A stretch of 64,000 nt of DNA from Lenzites betulinus (taxonomy: Eukaryota; Basidiomycota; Agaricomycetes; Polyporales; Polyporaceae). Numbering within the stretch: position 1 is the stretch's first letter; every line of letters begins with the position of its first letter. The notes under the pieces are model-generated. The model saw only the letters and a list, made by a program, of their open reading frames with translations, was not told the origin of the DNA and did not search any database. The stretch is taken from contig JABYQU010000048.1 in assembly GCA_022264855.1 (NCBI GenBank), positions 248,001 to 312,000 on the forward strand, written 5' to 3'. Shown here piece after piece: positions 45,001 through 54,928 of the stretch. The position numbers and the translations under genes were made by a program.

Positions 45001-46280
45001 AGGACTTTATGTCCGGGAATGGAGATCGTCGCACCATGCTCGACAGAGCCCTTGGGCAGTTTGTTGAAGATAATCATCTTCCCGCCTCCTTGGAAGATAG
45101 AATAACCGTTCTTCTCAATGGTTCCGGTGGAAAACAACCGCGATGACGCCCGAGGGACGTAGCATACGTTGGTCAGTGTTATCTTCCACTTTACACCACC
45201 GATGAAGATGTCCGCTTGCACCGTTCCCTCACCGAGTCCTTGAACAATGCTACCGCTGCCAGAGGCTGCAGTGCTAAAGTTCAGAGGTTTATCGAAGGGC
45301 TTGTACTCGGCAAAGTCTGCGAGGTTCCAGGTGACATGCGAAGATGCTCCAGAGTCCATGAGCCAGTGAGTATGATTCACACCCGCGGCATGTGCCGCAC
45401 GATAGAAAGAAGCGTGCATTTGCGAATCAGCGGGGGACTCAGTAGCTACAAGTACATTGGCAGACGGAGCAACGGTATGAGTATGATTGGCCGGGGGATT
45501 GTCCTTCTTCTCCTTCCCTTTCTTCTTCCCGCCATTGCCTTTGCCCTTAGGACGAAGCTCGGGATGCTTCTTGTAGCAGGTTGACTCATGATGCATCGCA
45601 CTACCACAATGGTCGCAAGGACCAGAAGGCTTGGGCTTGGTCTTAGAGATGCGGGAGGCGGACTGACCGGTCTTGCGCATGGACTCCTCAGAGAGCGTCT
45701 TCTCGAGGATGGTGTCGACGGTGATTTTGTCGACCTCTGTAGTTGCCATGAGCGCAGAAATCATCGACCGATACGAGTCCGGGACCTTGGAAAGGAGGAT
45801 GAGGGCCTGGATGTTCTCCTTGAGTTCAAGACCATTAGTCGAGATCTCGCGAATCCGCGTGACGATCCGACTGATCTGATCCTGGAGAGAACGCTGGTCT
45901 GACATGCGAGGCTCGCTAATGAGCGATTCGAAGAGACCCCACACGTGCGCTGAGTTCGGTTTCCCAAACTTGTCCTTCAGCGCATTCCACATCTGCTTCG
46001 CGGTGAGCGAGGTGACAGTGGTTACGTTGTTAGTGGTGGTGGTCTTCTCAAGGAGGTAGTGGAAGCTAGGCCCGGTCCGCATGAAGAGCAAACCAGAAGC
46101 CTGCGCATTTTGCTTCTTGTAGTCCTTGAGAGCCTCGGCTTCGGTTGGAGGGGTATCCGAACCAGAAACCACTTCCCAGCAGTTCATAAACATCAGAAGA
46201 CCCTTCATCTTGGCAGCCCAGTCAGCGTACTGAGCAGCCGAAGAGAGGACAGGGACAGAATCCGGCTTGACATCTCCCAT
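42027..46280 (-). CDS. Copia Gag-Pol polyprotein, intact
   Basis: 1417 codons without interruption from ATG 46280. Order: Gag (YADWAAKMKGLLMFMNCWEVV), CCHC knuckle CDHCGSAMHHESTC, protease HWLMDSGASSHVT, GAG-pre-integrase with H...H and CEGCAWGKS, integrase core (HTDLDGPM, SDRGGEYRS, PQQNGRAERWNRT), acidic/Pro linker, RT (AFLNGDLKEEIYMEQPEGW, VVLYVDDLLLFG) and RNase H (SSTEAEYKAASDTCRQLTWL, DNQGSIFLA, DALTKNVP). Integrase before RT defines Ty1/Copia. All catalytic residues are present, so with identical LTRs this was recently active, although its 5' LTR promoter is now split by the hAT element. Confidence 0.95.
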   Translation of the reverse strand: MGDVKPDSVPVLSSAAQYADWAAKMKGLLMFMNCWEVVSGSDTPPTEAEALKDYKKQNAQASGLLFMRTGPSFHYLLEKTTTTNNVTTVTSLTAKQMWNALKDKFGKPNSAHVWGLFESLISEPRMSDQRSLQDQISRIVTRIREISTNGLELKENIQALILLSKVPDSYRSMISALMATTEVDKITVDTILEKTLSEESMRKTGQSASRISKTKPKPSGPCDHCGSAMHHESTCYKKHPELRPKGKGNGGKKKGKEKKDNPPANHTHTVAPSANVLVATESPADSQMHASFYRAAHAAGVNHTHWLMDSGASSHVTWNLADFAEYKPFDKPLNFSTAASGSGSIVQGLGEGTVQADIFIGGVKWKITLTNVCYVPRASSRLFSTGTIEKNGYSIFQGGGKMIIFNKLPKGSVEHGATISIPGHKVLEALYDPVLNLYTLHMDISPSKKLHLTVPSYKTWHRRYGHASKEALSRLPKNVKGVDAIDPADTEPCEGCAWGKSTRLPFPPSEKRASEVLELIHTDLDGPMRTASVGGGFTYFASFIDDFSGLGCAYFLKQKSQAFEAFNTFKAWAENQTGKKIKSVRSDRGGEYRSAEFSDHLRKLGIEHQMSTPKTPQQNGRAERWNRTIVEKAMAMLHQAGLSHGFWMHAVDTAVHIYNRQPMRRLKWRCPITVWDGTVPDVSYFRVFGCKAFVHVQKSERAGKLDKKAVEMIFVGYEAGSKGYRFWNPATRSIVVSRDVIFDEESFPARKTSGNAPAAPQDNPFPEHPDSSDEISNFDSGDDLPFPLPIPLNDPLPDVHRPPTPEPPPAPAPAPAPAAPEVPPAVPPPRPTHQRQRHEPVGGPSVARDRPRRENVPRPERYRDSVYGNEPPARVDSRTDDDGTQHAETLLAILAASQYKTGLPNSHKEAMKSPHAAKWTLAEKAEFDSLMENKTWILVPRPKGRHVVACRWVYDIKHDGRFKARLVAKGFTQIWGEDYHETFSPVARFESIRYLFAHAALEDWEAETMDVATAFLNGDLKEEIYMEQPEGWAVRGKEDHVCLLKKALYGLKQASRQWNEKIHKSLLDLGFLRTYSDAGVYVYRQQGGDGSVTIVVLYVDDLLLFGNRPRYIKHVKDTLMKQYKMKDLGPVQRFLGLRITRDRSTRTIEIDQTEYIESVLQRFNMADCKPARTPLPAGAVLEATDQPASDSFRTRYQSLIGSLLYATLGTRPDIDFAVTRLSKYNAQPSNAHWDYAKYVLRYLQGTKNYRLRYQGASNDGLLSYSDSDYAEDRDDRHSTTGFVFLMAGGAISWASRRQPTISVSSTEAEYKAASDTCRQLTWLRTFGSELGDDISRPTPLCVDNQGSIFLAVNPVVDRRTKHIEVRYHYVREQVELGNVEIFYVATADQLTDALTKNVPFSILDRFRRGIGLVTSAS

Positions 46281-46339
46281 AGTGAGTAGAAGGAATTGGG
46301 GAGAGTCTGTGAAGTCCTCGGCGCGTTCCGAATCGAAAT

Positions 46340-46777
46340 CTAGAGTTGGGTACTCCGGAACAAGTTCGAGATGAACCGGAGAAGGAGGAGAGAGAGTGGG
46401 GACTTCGAGGAACGGATCCGGAGGGAGAGGAGTTGTGACGGGAGACGGGAGTTGTCAACAGACGGTAGAGGTACGTCCCAAGCCTCTGGGGACTGTGGGA
46501 GAGGTACGAGGTGTGCTGGAACCTGACTAGGATGAGTAGGAGCGGCCCACTCCTGGGTGGTTTCGCCGACGGGACCGTAGCGATTAGGGCAAGGAAAGTT
46601 GTCACACTCCTGCCACTCGTCTTCGTCCTGGTGTCGATCGAACCGATCCTCTGTGTCGAAGATATGAGGAAGGCCTGCGCAGTCAAAAGACGCTGCGCTT
46701 TCAGAAGAGTTGTCGAGAGTGGCGTCGACTTCTTCCTCTGAGTCCAAATCAAGCGGTTCAGCAGTTGTGGGCTCCAA
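46340..46777 (-). CDS. Acidic leader ORF of Copia element
   Basis: About 145 codons in the 1-kb leader between primer site and gag-pol: EPTTAEPLDLDSEEEVDATL, DTEDRFDRHQDEDEW and a Pro-rich part. It is not in one piece with gag-pol and has no good ATG (track begins at TTG). Composition is protein-like; it may be a spliced or non-AUG product, or only a fortuitous frame. Confidence 0.3.
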   Translation of the reverse strand: MEPTTAEPLDLDSEEEVDATLDNSSESAASFDCAGLPHIFDTEDRFDRHQDEDEWQECDNFPCPNRYGPVGETTQEWAAPTHPSQVPAHLVPLPQSPEAWDVPLPSVDNSRLPSQLLSLRIRSSKSPLSLLLLRFISNLFRSTQL

Positions 46778-47266
46778 AACGGTTCAGGGAAGCGCGATGA
46801 TTGACTCGCTGTGTGCACGGAAAGGTAGAGATGAACATCTATTGAGGTGAACCAGAAATCTAGGTAGCCGATATACCCAGAAATCCAGATAGAAGTCGCC
46901 AACTGTGCCCAAGAAAGCTATGTAAAGTGCGTAATCAAGCCAAAAAGTATCGTAAGGAGGGTCCGAACGGTTGTCCTCCGGCTCCAAAGTTCCTAAAGAA
47001 CCCGGATACAACGACTGGCTACCGCAAGTGCAGGGCCCGGCCGAGGGATACAGAAAGAAGGCCGCACTACAAAGGCCTGTGTACGTATGGCTATGTAGGG
47101 CTATGAGAAAAGCACTCAGGGCTGCGTCACGAGCGCAGAAATGTCCCCCTGGTAGCAGTGTCGGCGGGCACAGTCAAGAGGTTAGGAAAGATGGGGGAGG
47201 GTGTGCACGAACCAGCGGAAGGTCGACGGATAGGATGCGCGCGCGGTGTCGACTGAGGTAGCAACC

Positions 47267-47290
47267 GGTTAGAGCGCAGGGCTCATAACC
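47267..47290 (-). promoter_or_regulatory. Half-tRNA-Met primer-binding site of Copia element
   Basis: The plus strand carries GGTTAGAGCGCAGGG directly followed by CTCATAACC, ending at the LTR border. This is the D-stem/anticodon-arm sequence of a tRNA-Met(CAU), ending in the anticodon stem. Drosophila copia and yeast Ty5 prime from an internal half-tRNA of initiator Met, so the same mode is inferred. It is not a complete tRNA gene. Confidence 0.7.
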
Positions 47291-47456
47291 TGAAGAACTC
47301 TGAACCTGGAAGGCTGTGAGCCGCACAAAGAGGAATCTTCAGTCTGTGAGCGAAAGACTATAATCATATTGACAGTACCTGTGAGCCGCACAAAGAGGAA
47401 CTACAAGTACTGGTAAGTAACACATATGTAGGCATAGAAGTAGTGGGACTTACTCT
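47291..47456 (-). repeat. 5' LTR of Copia element, piece 1
   Basis: Matches 41460-41625. Ends with CTTACTCT (47449-47456), the left target duplication of the hAT element. Confidence 0.93.
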
Positions 47457-48043
47457 TAGGCAATGGCAGGGATCTGTATCCCTGCAAGGATTTATAGGGA
47501 TATGTGCAGGGATTGTGGATACAGATATATTTATTGTGTATCCTTACTGAATCCCTATCCAACCTACAGATATCTGTATCTCATTGAGGATATCCTGAGG
47601 TGTAGAGGGATATCCTCTCTGCATTGGGATTCAGATATCCTCGCAGGGATTTACATGCACTGCCACACCACGAGACTTTAGCCAGTCCTCCAGACCGACC
47701 CCAGCCCGAGATAGTGGGCAGAATGCCGTAAATGGTTCCCAGCCTCTATACACCTGAGCCTAATGCAGTACATTCTACCAAACACCGGGTGAACTGCCCA
47801 ATAAGGCTGTCTTGCCAACAGTTGGTGGCACAAAACTATATATGACCAAGCAGCGGTAGACTCCGATGACTCACCGACAGTCAAGCACACAAAAAGAAAA
47901 AAAGACCCCGTGCTGCACTAAGAACACTCTTCCCAACATATCCGTACCCTCATCTCCTACTCAAAACCCAAAACACTAAGTATGTTCACTATCATTACAC
48001 TGGCACATGTCGAGACTCGAGACGAGGTCATTTATTTGCAGAC

Positions 48044-51000
48044 ATGTCACACAAGAAGGCCGTAGGATCCCGCAAAACTAACCAGACGGCCAAGGACTCG
48101 CAGCCTTCCAAGGCACCCATCGAGGGGCCGACCACAGCCGCAAAGCGCCATACAACTCGGGCTAATGCACAAGCCGAAGCAGTGTCAACGGCGTCGAAGC
48201 GGACACACAGCTACAAAACAACAGTGGAGGAAGTCGAGGACGTCGACGATCAACCTGCTCGCAAGACAAAAAAGGTAAAGCCTATCGTGATCAGTGACGA
48301 GAGCGGAAAGGAGAGCGACAGTGATGATGATGATGATGAGGGAGAGGATGACGACGCGCAGGCGGAACTCGGTGAGCTACTACATAACTATCATACAATG
48401 ACAATGGCATCACTAATATACACTCAGCACGTCTGCGGAAGCGTTGGGGGTCCCCGATCTATGCGTTCTATGAGCCGGAGGTCAACATTCAGATGCACAA
48501 GGGTAGACGTACCCATGTATTCACTTGTGCACGGCCATCCTGTGCCCATACCGTTCGGCGGTATGTCGACAAGCGTGACCGTTCTACCGGGAATATGCGA
48601 AAGCACGCGCTGGCCTGTTGGGGAGAAGAGGCCGTGACGCGTGCCATGGAGACAGCTGACGAGAGCGAGGCGAGGAAGGTCGTTGTCGAGAGCCTGCTGC
48701 AGACGGGCCGGATCAGCACGTACTTCGAGCGCAAGAAGAAAGGGACTGTGACTTACAGTCACATGCAACACACACGCGAAGAGACCAGGTGAGACGCACG
48801 ACGCTGAGGCGCAGGACACTGTTGACGAAACTGTGTAGAGCCGAGATAGTGAAGTGGGTTAGCCAGAGCTTGCGCCCCTTCAGCATCGTCCAGGACCCCG
48901 GTTTCCTCACCTTGATGAAGACTGGGCGCCCGGGATACTACATACCCTCCCCGTCGACCGTGTCGCGCGATGCGAAACTCATATTCGCACGAACGCGTGA
49001 GCGCATTGCCAAACTGCTCCAGGTCAGTACCTATCTGAACCGTTAGCAAAGCGATGCACTAACCTTCCGTACCAGGAACATGAGGGGCATCTTTCGTTCG
49101 CGACCGACGCTTGGACGTCTCCGAATCACCGCGCTGTTGTCGCTATCACTGTGCATCTAGAGCATAACGGTCAGCCGATGCGTCTGCTACTGGACGTTGT
49201 AGAAGTGGCGAAGGTACATACCTTACTACGCGTTGGAGATGTAGTTGTCTGAAATCCGATGCTCGACGAATAGTCCCACACAGGAGTGAACCTCGCGGAG
49301 GCGTTTGTCGACGTGCTGCGAGAGTTCGGAATTGAGGACAAGATCCTGAGCGTTACTGCCGACAACGCGTCAAACAACGACACGATGACGGACCACATGG
49401 GTGAGCTGCTTACCAACTTTGGCGGCCAGTGTGCACGGACGCGATGCTTCTTGCACATCACGAACTTGACGGCGAAGAGCCTCTTGAACGAGTTTGATGT
49501 CAAGGGGCACGACGACCTCGAGAGTGCTGACGTGGACGAGCGCAAGCTGCTGGAGTTTGCAAAGCAGCTCGAGGACGAGTTGGACGATGCACGGCGCGAT
49601 GCAGGGGAGGAGGTTGTGCGAGAGAATGGCCGCGAGGACGAGGAGGACGACGACGAGAGCTGGGTGGACGAGGTGGCGTCGTTGTCACCGGAGGAGCAAG
49701 AGGAATTCAACAAGGAGGTCCGCCCGGTCAAGTTGGTCTTGTTGAAGGTGAGGAGTACGTCTACGTGGCCCTCAATAAAGTTCACTCACACGCTTGACAG
49801 ATTCGGCGTCTGGCGTTCAAAATAGTACATTCGACTACCGTGATCCTTCCGGCATGGCGCGATATTTTGAAGGAAAAGAGCCTGCCTGACCGGCTCATCC
49901 CGCGCGATGTCAAGACTCGATGGAATTCAACATACGACATGTTGAACGTCGCCGTGCAATACCGCCCCGCCGTCGACGCACTCTGCAACAACCGGGAGCA
50001 TAGGCTGCGCCCTTTCGAGCTCACTTTGGAGGACTGGGCGATTGCAACAGAGCTTCGTGATGTACTCAAGGTTAGTCAGCTTCTTCGCCTCGTCCAACAT
50101 GTGCTGATGCTTCTCCCCGCCCTTGCCTCTCTTCTCATGCCACGTCCTTCGCCGCCGACCATCTCCTCGTCCTCATCTACGTCCTCGCCGCCAACCACGT
50201 CCTCGTTCTCGCCCACGCCCACGTCCTCGTTCTCGCCCACGCCGACGTCCTCGTTCTCGCCGACGTCCTCGTTCTCGCCGACGCCCACGTCCTCGGCGAC
50301 ATCCTCGCCACCGTCCACGACCTCGCCCACGGCCACGACCTCGCCCACGGCCACGACCTTGCCCACGGCCACGTCCTCGGCCACGTCTACGTCCTCGCCA
50401 CCGTCCACGACCTCGCCGCCGTCCTCGCCACCGTCCACGACCTCGCCGCCAACCACGACCTCGCCGCCAACCACGACCTCGCCGCCAACCACGTCTTTCG
50501 CCGCCGACCACGTCATCACCCCCGACCATGTCCTCGCCGCTGACCTCCTTTACCGCCGACCACGTCCTTGCCACCGACCATGTCCCTTGTCACCGTCCAC
50601 ATCCTTGCCACCAACCCTCGTCCTCGCTGGCGTCACCCCTCGACCACCACAGACCTTCAAGGACGCCACTCTGTTCTTCTCGCGCGACACCCCCAACCTG
50701 GCTATGGTGATCCCGGCCATGGACCACATCGACAACACCTTGACTGAACAGACACGCGCGGGCAGCCCTCTCCAGCCCTCAATCTCTGCCGCCCTCCGCC
50801 TTGCCAAGAAAACACTCAACCGATACTACAAACTCAGCGATATGTCTGCCACGTATCGCATTGCCATGGGTATGTTCTCACTCATCTAAACTATGATCTT
50901 AGACTAACGTCCTTATCATATGTAGTCCTTCACCCATCCCACAAGCTTCAGTACTTCGCGAAGGCTTGTTGGCCCTCGGCGTGGATCAAAACCGCCAAGG

Positions 51001-51761
51001 AGATCGTAATCGATGAGTTCAACGAGTTCTACCGCACCCTTGGTGTCCCAGAGGAGGAGGAAGACGACGAAGACGACCGCGGCCTTGTGCCCCAGCCCAG
51101 TGACGACGACGACGACGGCGTGGACGTCCCACCCAGCAGCAGCTCCTCCCAGGCAGCCCGTCTCAGTCGTTCTAGTAGCATGGGCAGCGTCACCGCAACT
51201 GCATCCCATGATATCCCCGAGGTACGTGATGTCAGTGGTCGCGCTTCCACGGCACTAACATGTCCCTAGGGTGCGAACATATTTGATCATCTCCCCGCGC
51301 TCGCCGGGCTCATGAAGGGCGACGACGACGACGAGGTCACTCGGTATCTCAGCACTCCCCCTGAGCCGACTAAGGACCCACTCTTGTGGTGGGTAGAACA
51401 CCGCTTTACTTACCCCAAGCTCTCTCGCATGGCGTTGGACTACCTCTCCATCCCCGGTATGTCCACAGATCGTTGCGACTGGGCTTATGGACTAACATCT
51501 CCCGCAGCTACCTCCGTCGACGTCGAGCGGACATTCAGCCGTGGTCGACGCTTGCTCACACATGTTCGCAGCCGGCTGAGCATGCAGACCATGCGCGCCA
51601 TGCTGTGCCTCGGGGATTGGGTGAAGTGGGACCTCGTCCAAGCAAAGGATGTCCGCGCGGTTGCCAAGATGGAGGACGTGAAGGAGAATGGAGAGGACTA
51701 CGATATGCCTGATGGGTGGGACCGTATCCGCACCATCCTCGGTCAGTCGTCACATACATAG
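48044..51761 (+). CDS. hAT family transposase, ten exons, 902 aa
   Basis: Exons 48044-48371, 48428-48788, 48839-49022, 49076-49213, 49274-49747, 49801-50070, 50653-50869, 50926-51221, 51270-51456 and 51508-51761 join in phase. N-terminal basic/acidic nuclear-type region, then a BED-like zinc finger (C-x4-C ... H-x4-C: CARPSCAHTVRR ... KHALAC). Catalytic triad: D in SFATDAWTSPNHR, D in VTADNASNND, E in SVDVERTFSRGRR; KTRWNSTYDM is the RW motif. An acidic insert (GEEVVRENGREDEEDDDESW) lies between the second D and the RW motif. The C-terminal dimerisation part (YPKLSRMALDYLSIPATSVD) is complete. All hallmarks are intact, so an active enzyme is plausible. Intron 6 is unusual (see 50071-50652). 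Confidence 0.92.
50071..50652 (+). repeat. Minisatellite-filled intron 6 of the hAT transposase
   Basis: 582 nt between GTTAGT and CACAG. Most of it is imperfect tandem C-rich repeats of the type CTCGCCACCGTCCACGAC and CCTCGTTCTCGCC. The length is a multiple of three and no stop occurs in the host frame, so retention would insert 194 Ser/Thr/Pro-rich residues. Intron status is judged from normal hAT alignment across the join (LRDVLK to TFKDATLFFS). Confidence 0.75.
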
Positions 51762-52399
51762 GTACACTCTAGAGTACTGTTCCTTGTGCCCAGCCATCTG
51801 TATGGTCATTCCGTCACCTCTCGTTGTGTATGGTCGTCCCAGCGCCTGTCTCCTGTGCCTCAGCTCCGGCGCCTCGTCCCATGTGCCTTGTTTCGACTGT
51901 TCTGCGCCTCGTCTCCTGCACCTCGTCTCCTTCAGCTGTGCCTCGCCTCATGCTTGTTCTCGCATTCTTTCAAGTACGACCTGTATATATTAGGGTAGTG
52001 ATCACTCGTGAGGGTGCCGTGTGCATCCAATAGTGTGTCAATAGTGTGTGGCACCGTGCCTGCCGCTGTGAACTTTGGCATGGTGAACACATATATCATT
52101 GCTTGTGGCTCTCGTGATGTGGCTTGCTCAGTGCTGCATGGGTGCATCTAGTTTACATGCTCTGTAGTATTGCTCATGTTCTGGAGTACCAATACATCTT
52201 TGTGTGAATGTTTCCTACATGTATCCTGGGATCACGGATTTCTGTCTCAGGGATTGAAAAACTAGGGATTTCCCACCCCGGGATCGGGTAACCCTAACCT
52301 ATGTATCCGTGGATTTGTGGATAGGATATTTCAGGGATATGGATACGGATACGGATCAAGGTATCCGGGGATAGATCCCTGCCATTGCCTACTTACTCT

Positions 52400-52789
52400 T
52401 CAGTCTGTGAGCGAAAGACTGAAGAGCTATGGCAGAGAATGTCCTCCTTATATACTACTGGAGGACTGCGATGAGTAAGCATAAAAGAGAAGCATGTGAC
52501 GTCCAGAGGACGCTGAGTAAGTAGCCTATGCGATGAGTAAGACGATGAGCAAGACTACGACGACATATCGCGCAAGAATGATGCCATATTCTAGAGACTT
52601 CCATAGGGTTCTGGAATGTACCGGAGCAGCGTAGAACGCACCAGAATCATCAGTAAAGATGATGAGATGCCGTGTATAGTACAATGTCCATAACAGGTAA
52701 GTAAGAATGTCCATGCCGGCGTATTGTAGATGCACGGCCACACACGGCAACTCCCGGTCCGGCACAGCCGTAAACACGGAAGTTCAACA
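52400..52789 (-). repeat. 5' LTR of Copia element, piece 2
   Basis: Matches 41626-42015; preceded by the second CTTACTCT copy at 52392-52399. Confidence 0.93.
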
Positions 52790-53041
52790 GTATCGGCGGC
52801 ACCTGTCTTTACTCACTCGCTCGGCCTTGCGCCTATCTCGCTCATTCCGTACCCTTTGCCCAACTCACTCAGCCTAGCTTAGAGTGCCCTCTGATCCTTC
52901 GCGTTCTTGACATGTATATAAACCCCCGACTCGCAACCCAGTCGGTAGCGTTCAATCGAGACCAGACCGATACCCAGTCTCTCCCCCTCGAGCGAACCTC
53001 TTCGGTGTCACGTCACCTCCCCAAAGGGCGCGAACGTGACA
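52790..53041 (+). repeat. 3' LTR of old Gypsy element, right piece
   Basis: Starts with the second copy of GTATC (52790-52794) and continues the LTR where 41459 left off, with the TATA box, to GTGACA at 53041. Confidence 0.9.
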
Positions 53042-53642
53042 GAATCCCAGTCACTAGTGATTCAACAACGTTCAATCTCTGAACAATCATCGTGTTCATG
53101 GTGTGAGCAAGCGTAAGTAGCGCGTAGATCGGCTATGATGATAGCTCTCACGAGTGAAATTCATTCATTCTAAAGGAGTGGGAGAACTGATACTGGTACT
53201 GAGTACTGGCGTTGAATCGAAGACTATCAAACACCGTGCCAACTGGATATCGATATCACGGTGATCGTAAGTACTAGGAGGAGCGTTGCAATCTAAGCGT
53301 CTATTCATGATTTGTCTATACTTGTTTGGTGCGGCCAGCCATGGCTTCAATTATGCGCGGTATTAAGCATGGGATAGCAATACGGACAGTTATGCTGCGT
53401 GATTACAAGAGCAGACCACGCCTACAGTGCATACTATGATACAGAAGCAAAGGACGTAGCGCGGCGATAAGTGGCGGGTAATACTAGTACAGATACATAA
53501 TCATGATACACGGGGGCATCCTCGGTGGTATATACAGGCAGAGCAGAGTTATCAATCACAGAGAAAGGAACGGAACAATATGAGTAACTAGATCGTGCGC
53601 TACATGCAACGAGTATCAGGAACGAGCGTGAGCAACAAGAAC
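53042..53642. other. Host flank right of the nested elements
   Basis: No gene supported. It begins directly after the Gypsy LTR end. The sequence is AT-richer and probably the 3' flank of the BTB gene. Confidence 0.4.
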
Positions 53643-54928
53643 TTACGGACTACGGAGGAAGAGACGCACCTGAGCGAACGACCACTGCGCTAACAGGTCC
53701 TTTATTCGAACGGCGAGGCCTCTCTTGCAAAGCGGGCAACAGAGGTGCGGCGACAGCGACGAGCACGCGTCCCCTATCACCTGCGGCGATACATCTGCGG
53801 AGCCTGTCAGCACGCGCTCAAAACCGTCAAGCAGCGCAGTGAGCACGGACCAGGACGAGACACCCACGCCAAATAGGACGATGTGAGTGACCACGCCCGC
53901 GCGAGGTGCCGCTAATCCACAAACGTGCACTCCTCCGTCGCGGGGTGGGGGTACGGCGCGGGCAGGAGCATGTTCTTCAGCGCCGCGAGGCGCCCGAGGT
54001 GGAGCGAGGACAGACGCTTGAGATAAACGGCATCGACGGTGCTCGCGACATCATCCGTGAGGTTTTCGAGCGGGAAGGCGAGCAGATGGCTCGACACGGG
54101 TTTCGCGAGCTCGTAGAGGTCGTGGCGCGAGGCAAGCGCGTAGACCTTCATCGGCTGCACGGGAGCTTGCGCGAGGATGAGTTGGTAGAGCGAGGTCGAA
54201 GGTGCGATGTACTTTTTGGGAGCAAGGCCGTAGAGGGGGAGCGCGCCGGCGGCTGCCACGAGAACATCGAGGGTGGGGACGTAGTTCGCGCATGAGATGT
54301 TGTACGCAGAGTGCAGGACGACATTCAGCACCGACGCGATCTCTGCAACGCACGTCACCGAGTTCACCGAGTCATCCGCCGACGGTCCGTCGGGTTTGCT
54401 GCGGTCAGCACAGAGGATGTTGTTGAAGCAGTTTGTGGACGCGCCAAGGACCTGCGTGAGGTGAATGTAGAAGAAGACCCCGTCAGAGGACATCAAGAGC
54501 AGGTCCGCAGGAATCGGGAGGAGGTTAGCGCCCGGATGGAAGGTGCTAGAGATGGAGATGACAGTCCTATCGGCAGCGTTGGGGTCGAGCTCGGTTTCAA
54601 TTATAGCAGCACCGACGGAACCGTTGTCAGACAGCTATTCCGCCCCAAAGATCAGATTGTGGTTCACTGGGCCGAAAAAAACACTCACAGGGGGTGTCAA
54701 AATTGGAATGGGGAGGAAAGTACAATCAAACTCATGCGGGTCGATCTCCTGAGATATGGCTCCATGAAAGGGTTCAAGAAAGATCGCAAGGGAGTCTACG
54801 GGGCAGAAGATATCGGACGTGTCGTCCCATTCGGAGAGGGACATATGGTCGGAGGATGAGAGGAGGGCGAGGGGAGCATGGACGAAGAGTGCTATCCACC
54901 GCCCCGCTTGGGCATTGGCACTCGCCAT
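53643..54928 (-). pseudogene. BTB/POZ-domain protein gene, disrupted near its 3' end
   Basis: Exon 1 54928-54689 (MASANAQAGRWIALF...) and exon 2 from 54634 join in phase through a 54-nt intron. The product contains AADRTVISISSTFHPGANLL, PADLLLMSSDGVFFYIHLTQ, VLGASTNCFNNIL and AEIASVLNVVLHSAYNISC, the BTB/POZ fold in the form common in Polyporales proteins, then APSTSLYQLILAQAPVQPM, ALASRHDLYELAKPVSSHLL and LKRLSSLHLGRLAALKNMLL. A TAG at 53914-53912 stops the frame. The conserved C-terminal part (LCCPLCKRGLAVRIKDLLAQ) follows in another frame from about 53890 to 53643, so a stop and a frameshift separate it. An intron hiding both cannot be fully excluded. BTB proteins mediate dimerisation and cullin-3 or chromatin contacts. 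Confidence 0.7.

Larger units (their letters stand above)
47457..52391 (+). mobile_element. hAT DNA transposon, apparently autonomous, nested in the Copia LTR
   Basis: 4935 bp with 19-bp perfect terminal inverted repeats TAGGCAATGGCAGGGATCT and 8-bp duplication CTTACTCT (47449-47456, 52392-52399). Subterminal regions (about 47470-47650 and 52230-52390) are crowded with GGGATAT/GGATAC-type motifs on both strands, as expected for transposase binding. One spliced transposase gene fills the middle. The perfect ends and open exons suggest a recent arrival, the youngest of the three nested insertions. Confidence 0.95.
41460..52789 (-). mobile_element. Ty1/Copia retrotransposon nested in the Gypsy 3' LTR
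   Basis: Minus-strand element with 556-bp LTRs (41460-42015, and 47291-47456 joined to 52400-52789) and 5-bp duplication GTATC on both sides. Without the hAT insertion it is about 6.4 kb. The two LTRs appear identical where compared and gag-pol is uninterrupted, so insertion is very recent. Internal landmarks: polypurine tract next to the 41460 LTR, half-tRNA primer site next to the 47291 LTR. Confidence 0.95.
31868..53041 (+). mobile_element. Old Ty3/Gypsy element, split by nested Copia and hAT insertions
   Basis: Own sequence is 31868-41459 and 52795-53041; the rest is nested. Layout: 5' LTR, gag N-terminal ORF, gag-pro-pol, third ORF, 3' LTR. The main frames carry five in-frame TGA codons (32605, 32818, 37211, 38327, 39065), and the protease Asp is Asn, so it is inactive. 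The 5' LTR appears to lack the first 37 or so bases found at 41344-41380 if the LTR starts TGTAGCG. No target duplication was identified. Confidence 0.9.

Noticed and set aside
47267..47290. tRNA gene
   Set aside because: Only about a third of a tRNA-Met is present, exactly at the LTR border, so it is a primer site.
50076..50574. Long Gly/Arg and Gly/Glu frames on the minus strand
   Set aside because: They are shadows of the minisatellite, which is open in several frames.
49840..50889. A single 349-codon ORF as a separate gene
   Set aside because: It reads exon 6, the repeat-filled intron and exon 7 of the hAT transposase; the middle is tandem repeat.
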